From: Candidatus Krumholzibacteriota bacterium
Lineage (GTDB): Bacteria > Krumholzibacteriota > Krumholzibacteriia > Krumholzibacteriales > Krumholzibacteriaceae
Direction of reading: 5' to 3'
Assembly: GCA_030613345.1 (NCBI GenBank)
Contig: JAUWMD010000126.1
Span: forward strand, 1 to 7,444
DNA length: 7,444 nt
How positions within the stretch are numbered: position 1 is the first letter of the stretch; every line of letters starts with the position of its first letter. The notes under the pieces were generated by a model, which had not been told where the DNA came from, did not search any database, and worked only from the letters and a program-made list of their open reading frames with translations. Both the position numbers and the translations under genes were made by a program. Below are positions 1 to 5,671 of this stretch, piece after piece.

Positions 1-219
1 CCCCACAAGATCCACGCCTGGATCGTCGAGGAAGGCCGGGCTTCGGGAGAGAAGCACGGCGTCATCTTCCTCGAGGAGGACTTCAAGAAAAAGGGGGGAT
101 TCCATGAGAGCTGCAGGAAGAGCCGCGAGCACGGCCTCACGAGGCAGGATTACTGCGGGTGCCTTTTCAGCCTTGAGGAAGCCAGACTGAGGCGGAAAGG
201 GCCGGATTCAGGGCGTTGA
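1..219 (+). CDS. queH: Epoxyqueuosine reductase QueH (3' end only)
   Basis: Only the last 72 codons are in the window; the gene enters from the left edge and stops at TGA 217-219. The visible tail has a lysine-rich 'EEDFKKKGGFHESC' stretch followed by 'RQDYCGCLFSL'. This is the characteristic C-terminal cysteine signature of the QueH (DUF208) family. QueH is the cobalamin-independent enzyme that reduces epoxyqueuosine to queuosine in the wobble position of GUN-decoding tRNAs, and it uses Cys-ligated iron-sulfur and mononuclear iron centres. Visible cysteines are C39, C54 and C56 of this fragment; the N-terminal cysteine pair expected for the family lies outside. The tail after the signature is short and basic. 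The gene converges on selD, with 36 bp between the stop codons, so it is not in the same operon. The assignment rests on the C-terminal motif only, but that motif is distinctive. Confidence 0.85.
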   Translation, partial: PHKIHAWIVEEGRASGEKHGVIFLEEDFKKKGGFHESCRKSREHGLTRQDYCGCLFSLEEARLRRKGPDSGR

Positions 220-247
220 TTCGGAACCCGGTCAACGGGATGAGGTC

Positions 248-268
248 GATCCGGCTTAAACCCGGATC
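248..268. terminator. Inverted repeat at the queH/selD convergence (weak terminator candidate)
   Basis: GATCCGG (248-254) and CCGGATC (262-268) form a 7-bp GC-rich stem with a 7-nt loop that contains the selD stop codon (258-256). A second small stem, CCCG (227-230) with CGGG (236-239), lies next to it. Neither is followed by a T-run on either strand, so an intrinsic terminator is not well supported. The position between two convergent stop codons is what one expects of a bidirectional terminator. Confidence 0.3.
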
Positions 269-1302
269 AGGATCGGCCTGCCTCCCTTCGGAAGCACCTC
301 TCCTATCACGGCGGCATATATAACGCCGGAATTCCCGAGATCTTCCACGAGATCCTGTGCCTTTTCAGCTGGCAGTGATATCAGTAGGCCGCCGGAGGTC
401 TGCGGGTCGTGCAGGAGCATCTTCTGTTCCCTTGTCAGGCTGCCCGCGATCTCCAGGGAGCTGCCCGTATACTCCAGGTTGGACATTCCGCCGCCGGTGA
501 GAAGACCCTGCGAGGCGAAGCTGGCAGCATCGGGAAGAAGGGGAACAGCTTCCATGTCGATCGCGATCGTGATGTCCGAGCCGTCGGTCATCTCGAGCGC
601 GTGGCCGGCCAGCCCGAAACCGGTGACGTCGGTGCATGCATGAACCCCCGCTGCGACCATCGCCCGGGCCGCTGGTGCGTTGAGAGCGATCATCTGATCT
701 ATAAAAAGTCTCTCCTGCCCCTCGTCGAGGGCACCGTTCTTCATCGCCGTCGAGTAGATGCCTGTGCCGAGCGGCTTCGTCAGGACGATCGCGTCGCCCG
801 GCCTGGCGCCGGCAGTAAGGACAATGTTGTCGGGATGGATCGTCCCCACGACCGAGAGGCCGTACTTCAGCTCGGAATCGATCATCGTATGGCCGCCGAT
901 GATGACGGCGCCCGCCTCGTTGACCTTGTCGGCGCCGCCCCGTATCAGGAGCTCGAGCGCCTCGATCTCGAGCTTCCCTTCGGGGAATCCGATGATGTTG
1001 AGCGCCGATAAGGGCTCGCCTCCCATCGCGTAGATGTCACTCATCGCGTTCGCCGCGGCGACCTGCCCGAACACATACGGATCGTCGACTATTGCGGGAA
1101 AGAAATCTACGGTGAGGATGATCGCCCTGTCGTCGCTTATACGCACTACTCCGCCGTCATCCGCCTGGTTCGTTCCGACGATCAGGTCGGGATGGTCCTG
1201 GGGGGGGAGTTTCTGTAGAACTGGCCACAACTCCGTCGGGCTGAGCTTGGAAGCTCAGCCCGAACACGAAGCCATGGCCGTCAAACGGTACTTCTTCGAC
1301 AT
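256..1302 (-). CDS. selD: Selenide, water dikinase SelD, selenocysteine-containing (in-frame UGA at codon 16)
   Basis: SelD makes selenophosphate from selenide and ATP, the selenium donor for selenocysteine and 2-selenouridine in tRNA. The 348-codon gene starts at ATG 1302-1300, behind a weak Shine-Dalgarno (AGGGTGA, 1311-1305), and ends at TAA 258-256. Codon 16 is TGA (1257-1255) and is read here as selenocysteine: the N-terminus is MSKKYRLTAMASCSG-Sec-ASKLSP. Sec16 sits three residues before K19, matching E. coli Cys17 and Lys20, and C13 makes a CxxU pair with it. Downstream are D48-D49 (DDGG), TVDFFPAIVDDP near residue 66, NAMSDIYAMGG, GGHTM, TKPLGTG, CTDVTGFGLAGH (D225) and DPQTSGG (299-305), so both AIRS-synthase-related domains are complete. 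Length is normal for the family. Calling the start at TTG 1230 would drop the first 24 residues, including Sec16 and K19. The gene follows the ferredoxin gene by 32 bp. A sequencing error turning TGC/TGT into TGA is possible but unlikely given the SECIS-like hairpin. Confidence 0.93.
1221..1245 (-). promoter_or_regulatory. Candidate bacterial SECIS element in selD mRNA
   Basis: Numbering from the first base after the UGA, nt 14-16 (GCC) pair with nt 29-31 (GGC), and nt 17-20 (CGAC) pair with nt 24-27 (GUUG, one G-U pair). Between these helices U28 (position 1227) is bulged. The loop is GGA (nt 21-23, positions 1234-1232). A short outer helix, nt 10-11 with nt 33-34, may extend the stem. The loop begins 20 nt after the UGA, and its first two bases are G. 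Both features agree with known bacterial SECIS elements, where SelB binds a G-containing loop and a nearby bulged U. In E. coli fdhF the bulged U is on the 5' side, whereas here it is on the 3' side. Folding was done by eye. Confidence 0.65.
1239..1260 (-). repeat. Perfect palindromic hairpin enclosing the selD UGA
   Basis: GGCTGAGCTT (1260-1251) and AAGCTCAGCC (1248-1239) are exact reverse complements separated by CC, giving a stable GC-rich hairpin of 8-9 bp with a 4-6 nt loop. The UGA codon lies inside the 5' arm. The 3' arm overlaps the 5' side of the SECIS-like hairpin, so the two RNA structures exclude one another. The palindrome lies within coding sequence (codons 15-22). Confidence 0.8.
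1255..1257 (-). other. In-frame UGA selenocysteine codon of selD
   Basis: The TGA lies in frame between two stretches of recognisable SelD sequence: the N-terminal 'KKYRLTAMASCSG' and the 'ASKLSP' that follows. It occupies the catalytic Cys/Sec position of the family. No frame change occurs across it, which argues for recoding rather than a frameshifted pseudogene. Confidence 0.9.
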
Positions 1303-1334
1303 ATTCACCCTTTTCAGATAACAGGCCAGGAAGA

Positions 1335-1508
1335 TCATTCTTCCGGCGCGATTGCATCGGTGGGACATACTTCGACGCAGGCGCCGCAGTCGGTGCAGGC
1401 GTCGGCATCGATCTTGTACTTGTCGTCGCCCTCGCTGATCGCCTCTACCGGGCACTCCGGCACGCACGCGCCGCAGCTGATGCACTCGTCACTGATTACA
1501 TGAGTCAT
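1335..1508 (-). CDS. 2[4Fe-4S] ferredoxin, clostridial type (57 aa)
   Basis: This is a small soluble electron carrier. The 57-residue protein, too short for many gene callers, starts at ATG 1508-1506 behind a strong GGAGG (1518-1514, 5 nt spacing) and ends at TGA 1337-1335. It has two complete cluster motifs: C9-x2-C12-x2-C15-x3-C19-P and C38-x2-C41-x2-C44-x3-C48-P. These bind two low-potential [4Fe-4S] clusters. Length and near-perfect internal twofold symmetry match the roughly 55-residue clostridial ferredoxins, and there is no long inserted loop of the Chromatium/Alvin type. The acidic C-terminus (PEE) is typical. It is the first gene after a 76-bp AT-rich gap containing a promoter-like sequence, and it precedes selD by 32 bp, so the two are probably cotranscribed. 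The redox partner is unknown; a link to SelD is inferred from position only. Confidence 0.93.
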   Translation of the reverse strand: MTHVISDECISCGACVPECPVEAISEGDDKYKIDADACTDCGACVEVCPTDAIAPEE

Positions 1509-1513
1509 TTCTT

Positions 1514-1518
1514 CCTCC
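1514..1518 (-). promoter_or_regulatory. Ribosome binding site of the ferredoxin gene
   Basis: GGAGG stands 5 nt upstream of the ATG at 1508 and fixes the start of this very small gene. Confidence 0.8.
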
Positions 1519-1529
1519 GTTGAGGTCGT

Positions 1530-1551
1530 TAGAAACCGAAAACCGTTTCTA
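1530..1551 (-). promoter_or_regulatory. Operator-like inverted repeat upstream of ferredoxin-selD
   Basis: TAGAAAC (1551-1545) and GTTTCTA (1536-1530) are exact 7-bp inverted arms separated by 8 bp, centred just downstream of the putative -10 and upstream of the ribosome binding site. Overlapping it is a tandem heptamer, CGGTTTT (1545-1539) followed by CGGTTTC (1538-1532). The dyad fits a repressor site or a 5'-leader hairpin. The regulator is unknown. Confidence 0.4.
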
Positions 1552-1581
1552 TTAAATATATAATTCCTCGAATCCGGTCAA
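1551..1581 (-). promoter_or_regulatory. Putative sigma-70-type promoter for ferredoxin-selD
   Basis: TTGACC (1581-1576) resembles a -35 hexamer. It is followed by an AT-rich stretch offering TATATT (1560-1555, spacing 15), TATTTA (1558-1553, spacing 17) or TTTAAT (1556-1551, spacing 19) as the -10. This is the longest AT-rich run in the intergenic sequence of a GC-rich window. It lies just after the M16 stop codon (1587-1585). None of the combinations is ideal in both hexamer and spacing, so the exact -10 is undecided. Confidence 0.45.
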
Positions 1582-1584
1582 TAA

Positions 1585-4227
1585 TTATCGTCGCATCATC
1601 CCCGGAGGCATCGATCTTTTTTCGGTGGCGTTTTCGCCGGGCAGAAGACGCACGAACAGGGCCTTCCCCCACGCAAGGCGGCCGGCCAGTTCCCGGACGG
1701 ACTCGAATGGAGCGGCCACGATAAGCCCATAGCGGTCCGTTCCCCCCCTGTAAAGGCGGTCCAGGCATATCCCGAACGCTTCTCCGGCGCATGAGAGCTC
1801 CCTTCTCGAGAGCCTCGACACGAGACGGCTCTTCGCCGTGGCCGCCTCCTCCGCGGTTACAGGATCGGCTGAAATCCCTTCTATGTTCTCCCTCAGGGCC
1901 TTTTCAGCCTTGTCGGCGTTAACTCCCCTGGTGCCCAGTCCCGCCGAAATCACTGCATAGCCGCCGACCTGCGTCATCGAGCACCCCGTCGAATAGGCCA
2001 GCCCCCTCGTCTCCCTGATGTCGAGCTGCATCCGCCTGCTGAGAATCTCGCAGGCGACGGCCAGTGCCGCCATCTCCTCCGCGGAGAGGTTATCGACACG
2101 CCAGGCAGCCGCCAGATAGGCGCCGCTTCCCGGGGAATCGCCGTCGACAGTGCCAGGCTCGTAGTCACCGGCGCCCTTACGGCAGGGCACACTGTTCGAG
2201 ACAAAGGCATCGCCGAAGATGTCACGTAGAATCTCGATCCCTCCGGCCTCATCCATCGCGGTGACGAGCGTCACCACTGATCCCCTGTACTGGAAGAGAG
2301 TACGGCGTGTATCGATGATACAGGCCGAATCGGTCGCCGCCCACCTCCCGGCCGACCTGAAAAGAGCTTCTCCGAACCTGTGATCCGGGAAAAGTCCCTT
2401 GTAGACAGTTTTTTTCACCGCCGCGGAGGAATGCCCGGACCGGATCCTGACCTCTTTCGCGACAAACGGCGCGGCCGCGTCAATATCAACCTGAGGCATC
2501 TCGTACTCCGAGAGAAAACGCTGCAGCATCCCGGCCGCTTCCCTCATCCTTCCGGCAGGCACCTCCAGCCTGATGAAGGCCCAGGCTGGATTTATCAGGT
2601 AATCGTCCATCGGGATGTACGGATTGTCACCCCACTGGATCCTCGCGCCGATCGATGCGAGGTCTTCCTTCAGCCTGCGCCCCCCTGCCGAGTTTTCCAG
2701 GATGATGAACAACGCCGAGACTGCATCGCTCTCCATATGCCCGGCACAGGCCCTGCCCGGGAACAGAATGCAGAGCGCCTCGACCGGAGAGCCCTCCCTG
2801 CGCCTGACGCCTGCGGCCATCCCTCCGGAAAGGGTCTCGAAGACCGTCTTCCCCCGTTCCATCCTGACATCGGGCGCCCGGGGGATAGCCGAGAACCCGT
2901 TGAACTCCGGCTCGCCGAGATATCCGCTCACGAGTTTCGCGATCTGTCCCGGCTTGACCCTTTCCACTGCCGATACCGCCGTAAACCAGCCCGCTCCGGT
3001 GACCGCCATCGCCTCGCCGTTGAGCATCACGTAGAAGTGGTACCTCTCCCTGTCGAACATATCCGTTGACGCGAACGATATCTTCGCCCTCTCGAGTTCG
3101 TTATCATCCGGCTTCCATTCCGCCAGGCCGGTTATAGCTTCCAGGAGTCGTTCAGGATCGACAGGATCGTTGCTCTGTCCCTCGACGCCGACCCGCAGCG
3201 CGCTAAAATCCTCGTGCACCTCGAGCCCGACGGATGGCTCCGGCAGGCCGGCCTGATCGGCTGCCTCCTTCAGCGGGGACGACGGCGACCCAAGCATCCC
3301 GGCGAGCAGCAGCGCCGCTGGAAAGAGTTTCTCCCCCGCCGCAGGCATCCGGATGAGGAGATCGACCCTGCCCCCGGCACCCTCCACGACGCGGGCCGTG
3401 ATCTGCCCGCTCCATCTCGGCTCGAGCACCGGTTCTTCCACATCCCTCCTCTTCCCGCTGCTTTTGACGCTCCCGCCGCCGGTGCTGCCGACGGCAGTGA
3501 AATAATCGTCTATCCAGCCGAGCGTCCTGCTGCGCTCGAAATCTCCAGTCACGAATATCCTCATCCTGCCTGGCGTATAGCGGGACCTGTAGTATTCGAT
3601 GATCCTGTCCCTCGAGACGCTCTCGATCGTCGATGGATAGCCTATGACCGGCTCGATCAGCGGCGACCCCCTGTAGAGGTAAATGTCGGCTGCCCTAGAG
3701 ACTGCCTCACGGGGATCGTCTAGCCCCTGGCTCATCTCCTCGAGCACTACCTTCCGCTCCTTCTCGATCTCGGCCGGCGTGAATACCGGATGAAGGAGCA
3801 TCTGGGACAGTATCTCGATCGATTCCTCGAGCAGGTCGGAGCGGGCGAGAAGAAAATAGACCGTCACTTCCTTCCTCGTGAATGCGTTGAGGAATGCGCC
3901 GTTGTCATCGACCCACCCGCTTATATCCTCGCGGCTGAACCTCTCCGAGCCATCGAACAGCAGATGCTCCAGGAAGTGCGTGACACCGCGCGTATCGGAA
4001 GTCTCCCAGGCCGATCCGGCCCTTACGGCCACGGCAACGAGAACCGAGCCCGAGCCCGGGTAGCCATCGAGTACTATCTCGAGTCCGCCGGGGCGGATGA
4101 CCGTCTCGGGAGAGTTGCTGGAATTCCTCGAAGCCGTGCCGTATGCGGCTGCCGCCGCCGCGATGACAATAAGCAGTATAATGCCGGCGGTGCGGTATCG
4201 AACCGCCGTTTTCATCAGTCGGATCAT
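1585..4227 (-). CDS. Membrane-anchored M16 family zinc metallopeptidase (pitrilysin/insulinase-like, full length)
   Basis: This predicted peptidase of about 880 residues carries the inverted zinc motif HFLEH: H84 and H88 bind zinc and E87 is the catalytic base. The distal ligand is E164 in 'KVVLEEMSQG', 76 residues after H88 as in the family. The C-terminal half lacks HxxEH, as expected for the inactive M16 partner domain, but keeps 'RETRGLAYSTG', the conserved Arg/Tyr substrate-side motif. The length fits a single-chain four-domain clamp rather than the roughly 420-residue two-subunit form. The N-terminus has basic residues, then a hydrophobic segment (about residues 15-29, ILLIVIAAAAAA), which is a signal anchor or signal peptide. 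No lipobox cysteine is seen. An exported or periplasmic peptide-degrading role is inferred. I chose ATG 4227 because GGAGG (4241-4237) lies 9 nt upstream; the longer GTG start at 4290 overlaps the lpd stop codon and adds 21 unconvincing residues. The gene follows lpd by 59 bp. Its substrate is unknown. Confidence 0.9.
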   Translation of the reverse strand: MIRLMKTAVRYRTAGIILLIVIAAAAAAYGTASRNSSNSPETVIRPGGLEIVLDGYPGSGSVLVAVAVRAGSAWETSDTRGVTHFLEHLLFDGSERFSREDISGWVDDNGAFLNAFTRKEVTVYFLLARSDLLEESIEILSQMLLHPVFTPAEIEKERKVVLEEMSQGLDDPREAVSRAADIYLYRGSPLIEPVIGYPSTIESVSRDRIIEYYRSRYTPGRMRIFVTGDFERSRTLGWIDDYFTAVGSTGGGSVKSSGKRRDVEEPVLEPRWSGQITARVVEGAGGRVDLLIRMPAAGEKLFPAALLLAGMLGSPSSPLKEAADQAGLPEPSVGLEVHEDFSALRVGVEGQSNDPVDPERLLEAITGLAEWKPDDNELERAKISFASTDMFDRERYHFYVMLNGEAMAVTGAGWFTAVSAVERVKPGQIAKLVSGYLGEPEFNGFSAIPRAPDVRMERGKTVFETLSGGMAAGVRRREGSPVEALCILFPGRACAGHMESDAVSALFIILENSAGGRRLKEDLASIGARIQWGDNPYIPMDDYLINPAWAFIRLEVPAGRMREAAGMLQRFLSEYEMPQVDIDAAAPFVAKEVRIRSGHSSAAVKKTVYKGLFPDHRFGEALFRSAGRWAATDSACIIDTRRTLFQYRGSVVTLVTAMDEAGGIEILRDIFGDAFVSNSVPCRKGAGDYEPGTVDGDSPGSGAYLAAAWRVDNLSAEEMAALAVACEILSRRMQLDIRETRGLAYSTGCSMTQVGGYAVISAGLGTRGVNADKAEKALRENIEGISADPVTAEEAATAKSRLVSRLSRRELSCAGEAFGICLDRLYRGGTDRYGLIVAAPFESVRELAGRLAWGKALFVRLLPGENATEKRSMPPGMMRR

Positions 4228-4236
4228 CAGGCCATA

Positions 4237-4241
4237 CCTCC
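4237..4241 (-). promoter_or_regulatory. Ribosome binding site deciding the M16 peptidase start
   Basis: GGAGG lies 9 nt before ATG 4227 and supports this start over the in-frame GTG at 4290. A further in-frame ATG at 4215 is also near the site but more distant (21 nt). Confidence 0.6.
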
Positions 4242-4286
4242 GGAAAATCTGTGAGTTTATCCCGGCGATCCTCGAAAACAGCAATA

Positions 4287-5657
4287 TCACAGAATATGGA
4301 TCGCCTTGCCTTCGATCGCCTCGGCCGCCTCGGCAAGAGCCTCGGAGAGCGTCGGATGAGGGAATATCGAATCGGCGAAGTCATGGGCGGTGAGCTTCCT
4401 GCCCAGCGCTACGATCCCGGCCGAGAGGAGCTCCGTCGCCTGCGGCCCGATTATGTGGAGGCCGAGAAGCCTGCCATCCTCCTTCGAGGCGACCCACTTG
4501 ACGAATCCTTCCTCCTCGCGCAGACCCTTCGCCTTTCCGTTGGCAGCGAACGGAAACCTTCCAGTGTCGGTCTCGATCCCTTTTTCCTTCGCTTCCCGCT
4601 CGGTCAGCCCGACGCGCGAAATCTCGGGAAGGGTGTATATCGTCGTCGGCACGGCGCTGTAGTCGACCTCGCCACCGTTGCCGAGGGCGTTTGCCGCGGC
4701 CGTGACTCCTTCCCTGGTCGCCACGTGGGCGAGAAGCCATCCCCCGATGACGTCGCCCGCCGCGAAGATTCCATCGACATTCGTCCGCATCCCTCGATCG
4801 ACGGTGATCCCTGCCTTCGACACCTCGACTCCCACCCCCTCGAGACCGATGCCGGCGATATTGGGTTTCCTGCCGACAGAGACGAGCGCGATCTCGGCAC
4901 TGATATCTTCGCCGGTCTCCAGGAGAGCCTTCACCCCGTCGCCGGTCTGTTCCAGCGACGAGATTTTCGTCCCGAGGTGCAGCGTGATGCCCTTCTTCCT
5001 CAGGTATGTCTGGAGAAACCTTACTATATGAATATCCTCTGTCGCGATTATCGAGGGGAGCATCTCAACGATCGTCACATTCGTGCCGAAGGCGTTGAAA
5101 ACGGATGCGAACTCACACCCTATCACCCCGCCACCCACGACTATCATACTCTCAGGCACCCGCCCGATGTCGAGCAGGTCGGTGGAGCTGAGCACGGTCT
5201 TTCCGTCGAACTCCATTCCCGGCAGCTCGATCTCCGACGAACCGGTGGCGACTATCACCGACCGGCCGCTGACCGTGCCGTAATTCTCGACTTCGAGCTC
5301 GCCGGGCGATACGAAACGGCCGCGGCCCTTCACAATATCTATGTTTCTCCCCTTGAGGATCTTTCTTACGCCGTTAACGAGGTTGTCGACCACTTTGTTC
5401 TTGTGCGCCATGAGAGCGGCGGGATCGACCGATATCCTGCCCGATACGCCCGACTCCTGACCGGTTTGGGCAAGCTCGATGAGGTGCGCCAGCCCGTGAA
5501 GGGTCTTCGTCGGAATGCAGCCCCTGTTGAGACATACGCCGCCGAGCCTGTCCTCCTCTATCAGACAGACTCTCGAGCCGAGCTGCGCTCCCCTTATCGC
5601 GGCCGGGTAGCCGGCGGGGCCTCCCCCCAGCACGACAAGATCGTAACCGGATGACAA
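4287..5657 (-). CDS. lpdA: Dihydrolipoamide dehydrogenase (E3)
   Basis: This 456-residue FAD-dependent pyridine nucleotide-disulfide oxidoreductase reoxidises dihydrolipoyl groups of 2-oxoacid dehydrogenase complexes or the glycine cleavage system and reduces NAD+. In order: the N-terminal FAD Rossmann motif GGGPAG (11-16); the redox-active disulfide in GGVCLNRGCIPTK (C42, C47); VATGSS; the NAD-binding GGGVIG (about 175-180); the second FAD motif GIFAAGDV; and the dimerisation domain ending in HPTLSE, with the catalytic dyad H434/E439. All catalytic residues are present. The start is taken as TTG 5657-5655, because GGAGG (5669-5665) lies 7 nt upstream and the protein then begins MSSGYDLVVLGGG, the usual distance to the FAD motif. 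No ATG or GTG fits. It begins 14 bp after the response regulator stop, with the ribosome binding site in that gap, which suggests cotranscription. No E1, E2, lipoyl carrier or lipoate genes are visible, so which complex it serves is unknown. Confidence 0.95.
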   Translation of the reverse strand: MSSGYDLVVLGGGPAGYPAAIRGAQLGSRVCLIEEDRLGGVCLNRGCIPTKTLHGLAHLIELAQTGQESGVSGRISVDPAALMAHKNKVVDNLVNGVRKILKGRNIDIVKGRGRFVSPGELEVENYGTVSGRSVIVATGSSEIELPGMEFDGKTVLSSTDLLDIGRVPESMIVVGGGVIGCEFASVFNAFGTNVTIVEMLPSIIATEDIHIVRFLQTYLRKKGITLHLGTKISSLEQTGDGVKALLETGEDISAEIALVSVGRKPNIAGIGLEGVGVEVSKAGITVDRGMRTNVDGIFAAGDVIGGWLLAHVATREGVTAAANALGNGGEVDYSAVPTTIYTLPEISRVGLTEREAKEKGIETDTGRFPFAANGKAKGLREEEGFVKWVASKEDGRLLGLHIIGPQATELLSAGIVALGRKLTAHDFADSIFPHPTLSEALAEAAEAIEGKAIHIL

Positions 5658-5664
5658 GATCTGG

Positions 5665-5671
5665 CCTCCCT
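5665..5671 (-). promoter_or_regulatory. Ribosome binding site of the dihydrolipoamide dehydrogenase gene
   Basis: AGGGAGG begins directly after the TAG stop of the response regulator (5674-5672) and lies 7 nt before the TTG at 5657. It decides in favour of the TTG start. Confidence 0.7.

Noticed and set aside
256..1230. SelD beginning at TTG 1230 as a complete 324-residue protein
   Set aside because: It would lack the catalytic Cys/Sec and invariant Lys, both of which are encoded in frame just upstream across the UGA. No ribosome binding site precedes this TTG.
256..1302. selD as a pseudogene with a nonsense mutation
   Set aside because: The TGA is exactly at the Sec/Cys site, the rest of the protein is fully conserved, and a SECIS-like hairpin follows at a suitable distance.
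1255..1485. A 76-residue minus-strand ORF ending at TGA 1255
   Set aside because: Its last 16 codons are the true start of selD. The upstream part is the wrong frame of the ferredoxin gene and is arginine-rich with no family resemblance.
4228..4290. GTG 4290 as the start of the M16 peptidase
   Set aside because: It overlaps the lpd stop and has no Shine-Dalgarno, whereas ATG 4227 has GGAGG at a suitable distance and puts a basic stretch directly before the hydrophobic segment.
4251..5654. Long plus-strand ORF of 467 codons opposite lpd
   Set aside because: It mirrors the codon periodicity of a clearly identified GC-rich gene on the other strand. The translation shows no family motif, and no ribosome binding site supports it.
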